Assembly (NCBI GenBank): GCA_016125165.1
Contig: WGMH01000006.1
Location: 191,274-230,798, forward strand
Reading direction: 5' to 3'
Source: Alphaproteobacteria bacterium
Lineage (GTDB): Bacteria > Pseudomonadota > Alphaproteobacteria > Micropepsales > Micropepsaceae
DNA length: 39,525 nt
Shown here piece by piece: positions 14,718 through 24,522 of this stretch. The notes under the pieces were generated by a model. It had not been told where the DNA came from, searched no databases, and saw nothing but the letters and a program-made list of their open reading frames with translations. Every line of letters begins with the position of its first letter. The stretch's first letter is position 1. The translations under genes and the position numbers were made by a program.

Positions 14718-17449
14718 CCGCCCTCGCCAAGAAACCCACGGATTTCACAGATGGCTTCGGCCAGTCCGCAGCGGGCGACAGGCGCACCCTCCGGAAAGGC
14801 GGTGAGGAGGCGCGAGGGCGTCGCGGGCTCCAGAATCACGAAGCAGCCCTTGTCCTGCCGGGAGCGGATCAGGCGACCGAACGCCTGCTTGAGACGGAGG
14901 CGGGTGAGCAGGTCATCGTAGGATTTTCCGAATCGCGCGCGGCGGGCCTTGTGCAGGATTGTGGGCTTCGGCCACGGCACCTTGTCGAATACCACGAGGC
15001 GCAGAGAGCGGCCCGGAACATCCACGCCATCGCGCAGCGCATCGGTACCGAGGAGGCAGGCGTTTTCTTCGGCGCGGAAAAGATCGACCAGCGCGCCGGT
15101 ATCGAGCCTGTCTACATGCTGCGCATAAAGCGGCAGGCCCGCATCGGCGAGCGGTTCGGAGATGCGCTGCTCGACGGCACGGAGCGCACGCACCGCCGTG
15201 AAAAGGCCAAGAGCGCCGCCACCCGCGGCCAGAAACAATTCGCGATAGGCCGCGGCAATGGCGGAGAGATCGCGGCGATCCACATCGCGCACGACAAAGA
15301 TGCGCGCCTGTTCCGCATAATTGAACGGCGAGCCGAAACTGGCGCGCTTCGGCGGTTCGGGCAGATGGCTGGCGCCGGTGCGCACTTCGGCGCTTTCCCA
15401 GCCATCGCTCGCCGCATCGACATCGCGCAAGGTGGCCGAGGTGATGAGCGCACCATGCGCGGGCGCGAGCACTTCGGCGGTGAGCGGAATGGTGGGGTCG
15501 ACCCAGCGCCGCCATAATCCGATATCGGCATCGCGGCCTTCGTCGCGCGCAATCTCGAACCAGTCCACGAATTCCTCGCGGCGCTCGCCGGTTTCAAGCG
15601 CGTCGAGCATGGCGATCCATGCCGGAATGATGAGCTTGCCGCGCCGTTCCAATCCGCGCGCTGCCGCTTCGATACGCGCGCGGTTGGTGGATTCCAGTTC
15701 ATCGGCTTCTTCATCCATGCTCTTGCGCAGCATCTGCGCAAGGCGCACGAGCGGGCTGGCGAGTTGATGCAGTGCATCGCCAAGCTGGCGCGCGGCGGCG
15801 AGCATGTGTTCGCCGAGCGGTTCGGGCTCGGCTTCCAGCGAATAGAAACTGTCCGCATCGGCCGAGCGCGCGCGAACATGTGCATAGGCTTCCGCAAGGA
15901 AGGTTTCGCCCGGCCCACGCGGCGCGCCACCAGATGCGCGGCTCATCCAGCCTTCACCCGCCAACGCCGCCGCGGCTGAGACTGCTTCGTTCAAAGCTGA
16001 CCGTGCGCCTTCGTGATCTTCGACCAGATCCTTCAGCCGTTCTTCAAGGCCGCGCATGCGCGTGCGCGCGCGCCCTTCCGCCCCGCGCACCCAGCGGCGC
16101 AGTTCGGCCATCTCGCTGCCGGAAATCAGAGCGGCAAAACCGGAATCCGCCGCATCAAAGAGATGATGCCCTTCATCGAATACATAGCGCACGCGCCGTT
16201 CGTTTGGCGTATCGGTCGTTTCATCCACGCGCCAATCCTGCGCAGCCTGCGCAATCACCAGCGCATGGTTGGCGACGACGATCGGCGCGTTGCGCGCGCG
16301 GCGGATGGCTTTTTCGATGTAACAGGTTCGGTAATGCGAGCACGCCGCATAGATGCACTCCCCGCGCCGGTCGGTGATGTCGCGCAAGGGAAGTGAGGCG
16401 GCGAGAAATGCGGGGAAGCCTGAGCCCGACATATCGCCATCGGGCGTGGCGGCGATCCAGCGCGCGATAAGACCGAGCGCAATAGTCCGCTGACCAGGCG
16501 CGAGCGCCGTTCGCTTGGCGGCCTCCTCGAAATTAAGCAGACAGAGATAATTCTCGCGCCCCTTGCGAACGACCGCCTTCTGCTCGAGTTCGGCAGGATC
16601 AGGAAAGAGACGCGCGATCTCCTGCACCAATTGCCGCTGCAGATTGCGCGTGTAGGTGGAAAGCCAGAGGCCGGGACCGTTCTTCTCCGCCCACAGACTT
16701 GCGGGCGCGAGATAGCCGAGCGTCTTGCCGACGCCTGTACCCGCTTCAATCAGGGCAATCTTCGGCGCGCCCGCATGTTCGCGCGGTGCAAAGGCATACG
16801 ACGCGGCGTTGGCGTATTGCGATTGTTCGAACCGCAATTCGCCGTGTGAACCTACCAGCTGTGCGAGGCGCGCCTGCGTTTCTTCCTCGCCGACAGGCAG
16901 CGAGCCAGGCTTGGGCGGCGCGGCTTCGTCTTCCCATGCGAGCAATCCTCGCCATGTCTCCATGCCCGCGATGGGATTGTTGGAGGGCGTGCCCTCGCCC
17001 AGCGCGGCGGCGGCAAGCGGACCCCAACGCCATCCAGCCTTCGTCAGCGTTTCGGCAAGTGTGCGCACCCGCGCGCGATCATCGCCTCGATACGCGGAGA
17101 GTTCATCCAGCAGCATCTCCGCCCCCCGATGGAGCGATGCGGCCAGTTCATCGGCGGAACGCGGTGGATCGATACCCAACACACGGGCGATACCCTGCGC
17201 ACTCGGCACGCAAGGGACCGCTGGACGCACAAAGGCGAAAAGTTCCAGCACATCGAACACCGGCTTCTGGGGCGGCGTGCGCAGGCGGCCCGCGACGAAG
17301 GCGGCATGCGCCAGCAAAACCTCACCGCTCCGGAACAGTTTCTGCGCTTCAACCTGATCGGCATGGCGGGCGGCGCCATGCGCATCGGCCACCACTGCGC
17401 CGCGCGCGGAAGGAACCAGAGCAACCAGGTCGGAAAGTTCGTTCGGCAT
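14714..17449 (-). CDS. DinG-like ATP-dependent DNA helicase (XPD/Rad3 type, iron-sulfur)
   Basis: A 911-residue superfamily 2 helicase. Walker A EAGTGVGKT is at 235-243, DEGH (motif II, DEAH-like) at 425-428, and 'QAFGRLIRSRQDKG' near the C-terminus is motif VI. Cys303, Cys365, Cys370 and Cys376 lie between motifs I and II, where DinG/XPD proteins bind a 4Fe-4S cluster. The first 230 residues are an N-terminal part with 'SGEVLLAHAAFVAGRL', which may be a relic of the exonuclease domain found in some DinG proteins but lacks its acidic catalytic set. It likely unwinds 5'-tailed or R-loop DNA during repair. It is translationally coupled to the dCTP deaminase gene. Confidence 0.92.
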   Translation of the reverse strand: MPNELSDLVALVPSARGAVVADAHGAARHADQVEAQKLFRSGEVLLAHAAFVAGRLRTPPQKPVFDVLELFAFVRPAVPCVPSAQGIARVLGIDPPRSADELAASLHRGAEMLLDELSAYRGDDRARVRTLAETLTKAGWRWGPLAAAALGEGTPSNNPIAGMETWRGLLAWEDEAAPPKPGSLPVGEEETQARLAQLVGSHGELRFEQSQYANAASYAFAPREHAGAPKIALIEAGTGVGKTLGYLAPASLWAEKNGPGLWLSTYTRNLQRQLVQEIARLFPDPAELEQKAVVRKGRENYLCLLNFEEAAKRTALAPGQRTIALGLIARWIAATPDGDMSGSGFPAFLAASLPLRDITDRRGECIYAACSHYRTCYIEKAIRRARNAPIVVANHALVIAQAAQDWRVDETTDTPNERRVRYVFDEGHHLFDAADSGFAALISGSEMAELRRWVRGAEGRARTRMRGLEERLKDLVEDHEGARSALNEAVSAAAALAGEGWMSRASGGAPRGPGETFLAEAYAHVRARSADADSFYSLEAEPEPLGEHMLAAARQLGDALHQLASPLVRLAQMLRKSMDEEADELESTNRARIEAAARGLERRGKLIIPAWIAMLDALETGERREEFVDWFEIARDEGRDADIGLWRRWVDPTIPLTAEVLAPAHGALITSATLRDVDAASDGWESAEVRTGASHLPEPPKRASFGSPFNYAEQARIFVVRDVDRRDLSAIAAAYRELFLAAGGGALGLFTAVRALRAVEQRISEPLADAGLPLYAQHVDRLDTGALVDLFRAEENACLLGTDALRDGVDVPGRSLRLVVFDKVPWPKPTILHKARRARFGKSYDDLLTRLRLKQAFGRLIRSRQDKGCFVILEPATPSRLLTAFPEGAPVARCGLAEAICEIRGFLGEGG

Positions 17450-17494
17450 TTGTACCGGAATGGGTACCGAGCCGAAGACCGAAAGTCACGCGCT

Positions 17495-17899
17495 TCAAAA
17501 TTTTCGTTGCGCCGGGGCCGATGGCGCGTCTGTCTTTTCGCAATAGCCCGTCTGGGCATAAACCTCGCCATTGTCGTAGCGGTTTGCGATTCGCAGGGCG
17601 CCACTCAACCTGTCGATGCGGATGGTGAGCGTGAGACCGCCGCTCATCCGTTCGGTATAGACATGGGCCCGTTCACCGAACGAACAAGCGCTGGGACTGA
17701 CGTCGCAATAATTACCGCTCCACACGCCGTTCTCTGTGTCGTAGCTGTAGAGCGCACCGTCTGTGATCCGATAGAGATGCTTGTCTGGTATTCCTGTCGG
17801 ACCTTTGGCCTCACAACGCAGATACAGGTCGGCAGCGTTCGCCTGTGCCGTTCCAAGAAGAAGCAATAGAGCCAGACCCGTGGCGTACGTCGTATGCAT
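17495..17899 (-). CDS. Small exported protein of unknown function
   Basis: A 134-residue protein with a clear Sec signal peptide (hydrophobic core LALLLLLGTAQANA, cut before ADLYLRC). The mature part is about 110 residues with four cysteines (in YLRCEAKG, NYCDVS, SACSFG and TGYCEK), which may form two periplasmic disulfides. Its beta-rich pattern ('LYRITDGALYSYD', 'LTLTIRIDRLSGALRI') resembles small lipocalin-like or DUF exported proteins. I start it at ATG 17899 (AGGA 9 bases upstream) because the signal peptide begins there; the frame is open to 17947. It lies 45 bases upstream of the helicase on the same strand. Confidence 0.75.
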   Translation of the reverse strand: MHTTYATGLALLLLLGTAQANAADLYLRCEAKGPTGIPDKHLYRITDGALYSYDTENGVWSGNYCDVSPSACSFGERAHVYTERMSGGLTLTIRIDRLSGALRIANRYDNGEVYAQTGYCEKTDAPSAPAQRKF

Positions 17900-17969
17900 C
17901 GGAGCAATCCTGAAGAATGCGCACCATAGCTTGCAGGCACGCAGCACGGCACCCCCTTAAAATTGGGGG

Positions 17970-20144
17970 TCAGGCGGCGACATCGGGGTAGAGATTGCTG
18001 AGAGCCTTGCGCACGCGCTCATGCTCCACAACGACACTTTGCGCCGCATCGTGCAGGGCGTCGGCCTGTTCGCCGCTACGCGCCTTCTGGGTGAAGCCCC
18101 GCGCGGCTGCCGTGAGCGCGGCCAGACCAAGCCCACCGGCAGCGCCAGCGATATCCTGCGCCACGCGCGCCGCTTCCTCCCAGCATTCGCTTTCGCTGGC
18201 ATCGGTCAGCGACGAACAAAGCTGTTCTGCCGTCTTCACATATGACTGCAGGATCTCGATCAGGGTGGTGAGCCCCAGCGATTTTTCCAGAGCGGCAAAA
18301 GCAGGGGCGTCGATGGCCGCAACATGATCATCATCCGTGGCCGTCGCTTCCGACGCCGAATCGGCGCCACGCCCCAGAAGCTCGCGCAATGCGGCGTAGA
18401 GCTGACCTGCCAGCGCCGGCCAGCGCAGAACTTCGCCCGCCGCCTGCGGCGGCCGCATGCTGCCAGAAATGAGCGCCAGCACCGGCGCGCGAACGCCCGG
18501 AGCCGCCGCAAGCGTATCGGCGTCTGCGGCACTGACGATGATGGCGTCGAAATTCTCCTTGCTGGCGCGCGCGATGGCAGAGGTGGTGCTCTCAACGAAG
18601 GAAAGCCGGTTGCCAAAAGGCTCCAGCAGGTTGCCCAGTTGATTGCGCAATGCCTCGTCTGACGCGGAAACCAGGATTGCAAGGCCGCTTGGCGGCGGCG
18701 CATCCGATGCGATGGGCGAAGCCTCATAGCGCGGCACATGCGTGACTTGTGTTGCCGGAACGGTGAACCAGAACGACGCACCGTGGCCGGTTTCGCTGTC
18801 GACACCGATTTCGCCACCCATGAATTCCACAATGCGCTTGGCAACGGCCAGGCCAAGGCCCGGCCCTTCGTGACGTCGGGCATAGGAATTGTCGCCCTGC
18901 ATGAAGGGCTCGAAAATGCGCGACGTCATATCGGGAGCAAGACCAAGTCCGGAGTCGATTACAGAAAATCGCAGCATCTGCGCGCCGTCATCGTGCCTGA
19001 ACGGTTCGACACGAACTTCGACCGAACCGCGCTCGGTGAACTTCACGGCATTGTCCGCCAGCTTGAGCAGAACCTGCCGCACGCGGCGCGGATCGGCGGC
19101 AGCGCGCGGAAGATTGTCCGGCGCCGAGACGGAGAGGCGAAGCTGTTTTTCCCAGGCGCGCGGCTGCAGCAGACGAACGACGGTGCGCGCGGCCTGCGCG
19201 GCATCGCAATCATTGTCCCCATCCGGGCTTTGACCTTCATCGAGCCGCGAAAGCGCGATCACGTCATCGAGCAGGGTCTTGAGGCCGCGGCCCGCTTCCA
19301 GCAGCACCTTCACATGGCTGCGCTGCGTGCGATCAAGTTCGCTGCGCTCCAGAAGCTGCGCCATGCCCAGAAGGGCATTCAACGGCGTGCGGATTTCGTG
19401 GCTGATATTGGCGATGAACGCCGATTTCGCACGGGTGCTTTCTTCGGCCAGATCGCGGGCCTTTTCCGCCCGCGCCTTCTCGTCTGAAAGTCTGTTCACG
19501 AGAGCGGCATTGTCGCGGCGCAGGCGCACGCTTTCGGAAATCATTTCCGCTATGCCTTCGCAATACGAATAGAGAACGCCGCCGAAGAACAGCACTACGA
19601 CGCTCGACATCATCGCGTATGTGTGGTGCTCCAGTTGCAGCATCAACGCCAGCGGACCGAGCGAAAGCGCGGCGTGCGCCAGATAGGCCGGCCGGTGTGC
19701 GCTGCGCGCTATGAACTCCACCGCCGTCATGCCCAGAAAGGCGACCGTCAAGAACGCTTCGGCGGAGAAGGATTGGCGATCAAACCAGAGCACCGCACCC
19801 ACGCCCCATGCCGCGCCTGATGCTGCGGACATCCATGTGAAGCGATCCGCCCACTTCCGGGGATCATCCTTGTGGCCGTGCCGGCGATACTGTTCCGCGA
19901 GCCTTCCAGTGGCGACCGTCGCCGCAATCTGCAGGATCAGCGGCGTTGCCGCGATCCAGATCGGCAGCATGTTCTTGTACAGCACGCCCGCGAGGCAAAG
20001 CGCCGCAAAGGGAAGAAAGAGATAGTGCCGTCCGAGGCGATAAAGTATCTCCACGCGACCCGCCAATTCGGCACGCGCTTCCCCGGCGTCGGCACGCATC
20101 GCGCCGCGCTCGTCGGTATGTCCCGGCGCAAATGGGTCCGACAT
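17970..20144 (-). CDS. Membrane-bound hybrid histidine kinase with degenerate receiver and Hpt domains
   Basis: A 724-residue protein. Residues 40-195 hold about six membrane helices, 205-240 a coiled linker, then the H-box FIANISHEIRTPLN (phospho-His249). The ATPase has N-box DNAVKF (Asn365), G1 DSGLGL (397-402) and G2 GPGLGL (427-432). Residues 487-595 resemble a receiver, but the phospho-acceptor at the end of strand 3 is Ser538 ('FDAIIVSAAD'). Residues 610-720 resemble an Hpt helix bundle ('EAARVAQDIAGAAGGLGL'), yet the acceptor His position is Gln663. The kinase core looks active, while both relay modules look unable to carry phosphate. GGAGG is 7 bases before the start; it diverges from lysS. 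No response regulator is adjacent. Confidence 0.9.
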   Translation of the reverse strand: MSDPFAPGHTDERGAMRADAGEARAELAGRVEILYRLGRHYLFLPFAALCLAGVLYKNMLPIWIAATPLILQIAATVATGRLAEQYRRHGHKDDPRKWADRFTWMSAASGAAWGVGAVLWFDRQSFSAEAFLTVAFLGMTAVEFIARSAHRPAYLAHAALSLGPLALMLQLEHHTYAMMSSVVVLFFGGVLYSYCEGIAEMISESVRLRRDNAALVNRLSDEKARAEKARDLAEESTRAKSAFIANISHEIRTPLNALLGMAQLLERSELDRTQRSHVKVLLEAGRGLKTLLDDVIALSRLDEGQSPDGDNDCDAAQAARTVVRLLQPRAWEKQLRLSVSAPDNLPRAAADPRRVRQVLLKLADNAVKFTERGSVEVRVEPFRHDDGAQMLRFSVIDSGLGLAPDMTSRIFEPFMQGDNSYARRHEGPGLGLAVAKRIVEFMGGEIGVDSETGHGASFWFTVPATQVTHVPRYEASPIASDAPPPSGLAILVSASDEALRNQLGNLLEPFGNRLSFVESTTSAIARASKENFDAIIVSAADADTLAAAPGVRAPVLALISGSMRPPQAAGEVLRWPALAGQLYAALRELLGRGADSASEATATDDDHVAAIDAPAFAALEKSLGLTTLIEILQSYVKTAEQLCSSLTDASESECWEEAARVAQDIAGAAGGLGLAALTAAARGFTQKARSGEQADALHDAAQSVVVEHERVRKALSNLYPDVAA

Positions 20145-20210
20145 TGACGGCCTCCCCGCGCAAAGCCTAGCTTTTGCGCCCTTTCAAAACGCTTAAGGAT
20201 CAGTTTTCCA

Positions 20211-21827
20211 ATGCCTTCCGGCACCGATTTGCCCTTCCGCGAACTGGCTCTCGAAGCCTCTGCCTGGCCCTTTGAAGAGGCCCGCAAGGTGCTTGCGCGC
20301 GTGGAACGCAAGGCAAAACGGGGCGAAACGGTTAAGGAAGTGTTGTTCGAGACGGGCTATGGACCTTCTGGACTTCCACATATCGGCACCTTCGGCGAAG
20401 TGGCGCGGACGACCTGGGTGCGCCACGCCTTTATGACGATGTCGGATATCAAGACACGATTGATCGCGGTGTCCGACGACATGGACGGCCTGCGCAAGGT
20501 GCCCGACAATGTGCCGAACAAGGAGATGATGACCGCCAATCTGGGCAAGCCGCTGACCGCCATTCCCGATCCCTTCGGCACGCACGAAAGCTATGGCCAC
20601 AACATGAATGCGCGGCTGCGCGCATTTCTGGATCGCTTCGGCTTTGACTACGATTTCCGCAGCGCCACCGCGATGTACAAGTCGGGTGTCTTCGATGACG
20701 CGCTTCTGCATGTGCTGGCGAAGTATGACGAGGTGATGGACATCATGCTGCCGACGCTGGGCGAAGAGCGGCAGCAGACCTATTCGCCGTTTCTTCCCGT
20801 GAGCCCGCGCTCAGGAAAGGTGCTGCTGGCGAAAGTGGTGTCGCGCAACCTCGAAAAGGGGACGATTACCTACATCGAGGAAGACGGCAGCCAAGAGACC
20901 GTTCCGGTGACGGGTGGGCACTGCAAGCTGCAATGGAAACCCGACTTCGGCATGCGCTGGGCCGCGCTTGGCATTGACTTCGAGATGTTCGGCAAGGACC
21001 ACCAGCCCAATCAGGGCCTCTATGATCGCATCTGCAAGATTGCCGGCGGCGAACCGCCGGAGCATTTCGTGTTCGAGCTGTTCCTCGACGACAAGGGACA
21101 GAAGATTTCGAAATCCAAGGGCAACGGCCTGACGACGGATGAATGGCTGACCTATGGGCCTGATGAGAGCCTTGCGCTCTTCATGTTCCAGAAGCCGCGC
21201 GCCGCGAAGAAGCTCTATTTCGACCAGATTCCGAAAGCGGTGGACGATTACATCTCCTTTCTGGAGAAATATCACAGCAACGAAACCAGCGCGGCCGAGA
21301 AGCTGGAAAACCCTGTCTGGCATATTCACAACGGCAATCCGCCCGCCGAGCGCTATCCGGTAAGCTTCGCGCTGCTGCTGACACTGGTCAGCGCGTCGAA
21401 TGCGCATGACCGCGCGCTGTTGTGGGGGTTCATCCAGGCCTATGCGCCGCACGCGAACCCGACCGACAACCCCGGCCTCGATCATCTGGTGGGCTATGCG
21501 CTGCGCTACTACGAGGACTTCGTGAAGCCGCAGAAAAAATATCGTGCGCCCACCGACAAGGAACGCGCTGCGCTTTCGGACATGGCATTGGCGCTGGACA
21601 AGCTGGGCAACGAACGCGATAGCGAGAAAGTGCAGTTCGAAGTCTATGAGGTGGGCAAGGCGCACGGTTTCGAGCCTCTGCGCGACTGGTTCAAGGCGTT
21701 ATACGAAGTTCTGTTTGGCCAATCGCAGGGACCGCGCTTCGGCTCCTTTGCCGCGCTCTATGGTTGCGCGCAGACGGCCATGATGATCCGCGCGGCGCTG
21801 GCTCGCGAAGTACACGCCGCGCCATGA
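20211..21827 (+). CDS. lysS: Lysyl-tRNA synthetase, class I
   Basis: A 538-residue class I enzyme (also called lysK in some Alphaproteobacteria), structurally unrelated to the common class II LysRS. The HIGH motif is PHIGT at 56-60 and the KMSKS motif is KISKS at 298-302. '[23 protein letters not shown]' is typical of the archaeal/alphaproteobacterial class I family. It charges tRNA-Lys for translation and should be essential unless a class II copy exists elsewhere. AAGGA lies 11 bases before the ATG. Its stop codon overlaps the next start (ATGA), coupling it to the exported TPR protein. Confidence 0.97.
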   Translation: MPSGTDLPFRELALEASAWPFEEARKVLARVERKAKRGETVKEVLFETGYGPSGLPHIGTFGEVARTTWVRHAFMTMSDIKTRLIAVSDDMDGLRKVPDNVPNKEMMTANLGKPLTAIPDPFGTHESYGHNMNARLRAFLDRFGFDYDFRSATAMYKSGVFDDALLHVLAKYDEVMDIMLPTLGEERQQTYSPFLPVSPRSGKVLLAKVVSRNLEKGTITYIEEDGSQETVPVTGGHCKLQWKPDFGMRWAALGIDFEMFGKDHQPNQGLYDRICKIAGGEPPEHFVFELFLDDKGQKISKSKGNGLTTDEWLTYGPDESLALFMFQKPRAAKKLYFDQIPKAVDDYISFLEKYHSNETSAAEKLENPVWHIHNGNPPAERYPVSFALLLTLVSASNAHDRALLWGFIQAYAPHANPTDNPGLDHLVGYALRYYEDFVKPQKKYRAPTDKERAALSDMALALDKLGNERDSEKVQFEVYEVGKAHGFEPLRDWFKALYEVLFGQSQGPRFGSFAALYGCAQTAMMIRAALAREVHAAP

Positions 21828-22582
21828 GGCTCGCGGCGGGCGTTCTGCTTGTGCTGATGCTGGCAGGTTCGGCACAGGCAGCGGACGATCCAGCCTATCT
21901 CTATCGCGTCGGACGATATGACGAAGCGATCAAGGCTGGCGAAGCCCTGCAATCGGCGGAAGGTCATGCGATAGCGGCACATGCCGCGATGGCGGATGCG
22001 ATGCTGCGCGCCGAACCCTGTCTGGATTGCCTGAAGCGCGCCGAAGATTATGCGCGCGCTGCAATAGCGAGCGATCCAAAGCGCGCAGACGGTTATGTTT
22101 TTCTTGCTGCCGCTCTTGGCTATCGCGGACGCATCGAAGGAAAAATCATTGCGCAATGGCGCGGATATCCCGAGACCGCCAAAAAAGCTCTGGAAGATGC
22201 ACTTGTCCTGGAGCCGGACAATGCGCGCGCGCTGGCTGCGCTTGCGGGCTGGAACATCGAAGTTGTACGTGCAGGCGGCGCGACTCTGGCTCGCTGGATG
22301 TATGGCGCGTCGCTGGACAGGGGATTTGAACTGTTCGATCGCGCGCTCAAACGTGCGCCCGGCGACGTGACGCTGCGCCTGCAATATGCCCTGACCCTCG
22401 CAGGGTTCGACGCCAGGACATACCGTCAGGAGATTGGCGACGCACTGCGAGCCTGTGTGAACGGAAACGCCGCCACGTCCTATGACCGCGTTTCACAGGA
22501 TCGCGCGCGGGCGCTGTTGTCGGTCATACAAGACAGGGATAAATTTGCATGGCTTGTGCGGCGCGATCAGGGATATCCCTGA
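21824..22582 (+). CDS. Exported TPR-like protein coupled to lysS
   Basis: A 252-residue protein with a Sec signal peptide ([19 protein letters not shown], cut near residue 19). The mature part has tetratricopeptide-like repeats: '[25 protein letters not shown]' and '[24 protein letters not shown]' each fit the A..A..L.P.n..al..L pattern. Two cysteines in '[36 protein letters not shown]' precede another repeat. Such proteins scaffold interactions in the periplasm; the partner is unknown. The ATG overlaps the lysS stop by 4 bases, so it depends on lysS translation. The longer frame from 21764 would bury the signal peptide. Its 3' end is 3 bases from the convergent S24 repressor. Confidence 0.82.
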   Translation: MRLAAGVLLVLMLAGSAQAADDPAYLYRVGRYDEAIKAGEALQSAEGHAIAAHAAMADAMLRAEPCLDCLKRAEDYARAAIASDPKRADGYVFLAAALGYRGRIEGKIIAQWRGYPETAKKALEDALVLEPDNARALAALAGWNIEVVRAGGATLARWMYGASLDRGFELFDRALKRAPGDVTLRLQYALTLAGFDARTYRQEIGDALRACVNGNAATSYDRVSQDRARALLSVIQDRDKFAWLVRRDQGYP

Positions 22583-22585
22583 CGG

Positions 22586-23218
22586 CTACTGGCTTGCCCA
22601 CAAAATGCGATGCATGAAGGCGACTTCGTTCATCGGCAGCACGCGATCCTGATAGGCGGGATTGAACGATTTCAGCTCGATGCGTTGCGCCGTCTGCCGT
22701 GAAAGCTGCTTGGCCATCACCTCGCCGCCCGCGGTCTTCACCACCACGCGGTCGCCGCGCCGGATGGGTGCGCCCGGCGAAACAAGAATGCGATCGCCAT
22801 CGCGATAGACCGGCATCATGGAGTCGCCGGATATCTCCAGCGCATAAGCATGCTCGTCGTTGGAATCGGGAAAGGGAATCTCATCCCAACCTCCGCCAAG
22901 CGGGAAACCCGCATCATCGAAATACCCTTCGCTTCCGGCCTGCGCGAAACCGATGAGCGGCACACGGCGCACATGCGCCTGCATCGTTCTTTGCGAAATC
23001 GAGGAAACAAACTCTTCGAGCGAGGCGCCAGTGGCCTTCAGCGCTTTGGAAATGCTTTCCGTGGAGGGCCAGCGCAAGCGGCCATCGGCACCAATGCGCT
23101 TGGATTTGTTGAACGTGGTCGGATCGAGCCCGGCCAGCTTCGCAAGGCCGGAGGCGGACAAATGATACCGCGCGGCCAGCGTATCGATTGCATCCCAGAT
23201 TTGATCGTGTGTGAGCAT
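22586..23218 (-). CDS. LexA/cI-like S24-family transcriptional repressor
   Basis: A 210-residue protein. Residues 3-72 form a helix-turn-helix ('LSASGLAKLAGLDPTTFNKSKR'). Residues 85-205 form the S24 self-cleavage domain. Ser133 (in ISGDSMMPVYRDGD) and Lys170 (in GEVMAKQL) are the expected catalytic dyad. Ala94-Gly95 in IGFAQAGSEG sits where LexA-type proteins are cut. It therefore looks cleavage-competent, although many such regulators act without cleavage. It is not LexA itself, whose helix-turn-helix differs. It is divergent from pyrD with inverted repeats at its own start, suggesting autoregulation. Ordinary chromosomal neighbours argue against a prophage repressor. Confidence 0.88.
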   Translation of the reverse strand: MLTHDQIWDAIDTLAARYHLSASGLAKLAGLDPTTFNKSKRIGADGRLRWPSTESISKALKATGASLEEFVSSISQRTMQAHVRRVPLIGFAQAGSEGYFDDAGFPLGGGWDEIPFPDSNDEHAYALEISGDSMMPVYRDGDRILVSPGAPIRRGDRVVVKTAGGEVMAKQLSRQTAQRIELKSFNPAYQDRVLPMNEVAFMHRILWASQ

Positions 23219-23221
23219 CGC

Positions 23222-23256
23222 GGGGGAATATGTCCCGTAGTAGGAAATACATCCTA
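23222..23256. promoter_or_regulatory. Two operator-like inverted repeats upstream of the S24 repressor
   Basis: TAGGA-N6-TCCTA (23241-23256) and a GGGA-N5-TCCC core within CGGGGGAATATGTCCCG (23221-23237) lie in tandem just before the repressor start at 23218. Read on the minus strand both share a GGA...TATT.TCC core, as expected for paired operators of one dimeric repressor. They lie in the gap shared with pyrD (start 23325). Autorepression by the S24 protein is inferred. Confidence 0.5.
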
Positions 23257-23324
23257 GACCAAAGGAAGGCGAAGTGCAAGCGCCTTATACAGCTAAAGTG
23301 CGCTCGAGAATCGGGAGTGGCAAT

Positions 23325-24377
23325 ATGTTGATCGATGCGGGCGCAGCACTGGTGCGGCTTTTGCCGCCAGAAACGGCCCATCGCGCCACACTTTCCTTAC
23401 TCAAACTGGGTGGGCCTTTTCTGGGAACATCCCGAAAAGACGTGTCATGCCTCGCGATCCATGCGCTCGGCCTGAACTTTCCGAATCCCCTGGGTCTGGC
23501 TGCCGGGTTCGACAAAGACGCCGAAGTTCCCGGGGCCATGGCAAAGTTTGGCTTCGGCTTTGTGGAATGCGGCACGGTTACGCCGCGCCCGCAGGCTGGC
23601 AATCCGCGTCCACGTCTCTTCCGCTTGAAAGAAGACCGCGCGGTGGTGAATCGCATGGGCTTCAACAATCAGGGCATGGAGACGGCGGCGCGGCGGCTCG
23701 AGCGATATCACCGGCGCGGCAACATCCTTGGCATCAATCTGGGCGCCAACAAGGACAGCGATGATCGCATTGCCGACTATCGCGCGGGACTGAAGCGCCT
23801 TGGCCTACTCGCCGACTATGTCACCATCAATGTGTCATCGCCGAACACTCCGGGACTGAGGGGCCTTCAGGGACGTGACGAACTGCAGGCGCTGCTGAGC
23901 ATGTTGACGGATGAGCGCGCCAAACTCGCGCGCGCGGTTCCCTTGCTCCTGAAGATCGCTCCGGACCTCGACGAACAGGCTATGGACGACATCGTCGATG
24001 TCGCGATCGCAAGCGGTATCGACGGACTGATCGTCAGCAACACGACCGTTGCGCGGCCCGAATCCTTGAGGAGCCCGCATGCCGGGGAAGTTGGCGGACT
24101 TTCCGGCGCCCCGCTGTTCGAACCATCCACACGCATCCTGAAGGCCATGCGCATCCGCGTTGGCCGCAAATTGATGCTGGTAGGCGCGGGGGGCGTTTCC
24201 TCCGGCGCCGAAGCCTATTCGAAGATTCGCAGCGGCGCGACGCTGGTACAGCTTTACACGGCACTCGCATTTCAGGGCCCGGGGCTGATCGCACGGATCA
24301 AGCGCGATCTGATCGCCCTTCTGGCGCGGGATGGATACGCAAACGTCAGCGACGCAATCGGCGCTGATATCGCCTGA
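23325..24377 (+). CDS. pyrD: Dihydroorotate dehydrogenase (quinone), class 2
   Basis: A 350-residue membrane-associated FMN enzyme that oxidises dihydroorotate to orotate in pyrimidine synthesis and passes electrons to quinone. 'NPLGLAAGFDKDAE' (54-67) and 'VVNRMGFNNQG' (107-117) are hallmark motifs. 'NVSSPNTPGLRGLQ' contains the class 2 catalytic Ser172. 'LVGAGGVSSGAEAYSKIRSGATLVQLYTAL' near the C-terminus binds the FMN phosphate. I start at ATG 23325 (GGGAG 8 bases upstream, family-like MLIDAGAALVRLLPPETAH), not at the open frame from 23274. It is divergent from the S24 repressor, with no other pyrimidine gene nearby. Confidence 0.95.
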   Translation: MLIDAGAALVRLLPPETAHRATLSLLKLGGPFLGTSRKDVSCLAIHALGLNFPNPLGLAAGFDKDAEVPGAMAKFGFGFVECGTVTPRPQAGNPRPRLFRLKEDRAVVNRMGFNNQGMETAARRLERYHRRGNILGINLGANKDSDDRIADYRAGLKRLGLLADYVTINVSSPNTPGLRGLQGRDELQALLSMLTDERAKLARAVPLLLKIAPDLDEQAMDDIVDVAIASGIDGLIVSNTTVARPESLRSPHAGEVGGLSGAPLFEPSTRILKAMRIRVGRKLMLVGAGGVSSGAEAYSKIRSGATLVQLYTALAFQGPGLIARIKRDLIALLARDGYANVSDAIGADIA

Positions 24378-24522
24378 CGAAAATCGCCCAACTCTTCATC
24401 ACCTGCCTCAGATTTGGGCAGCGGAAAATTCGGCAAAGCGCGCACTGTCGCAGCTTTGCATCTTGGCGCGCGTGGCCTGCAGCATGCAGAATAATGACAG
24501 GCGTTGGGGTGCGTGAAATAAC

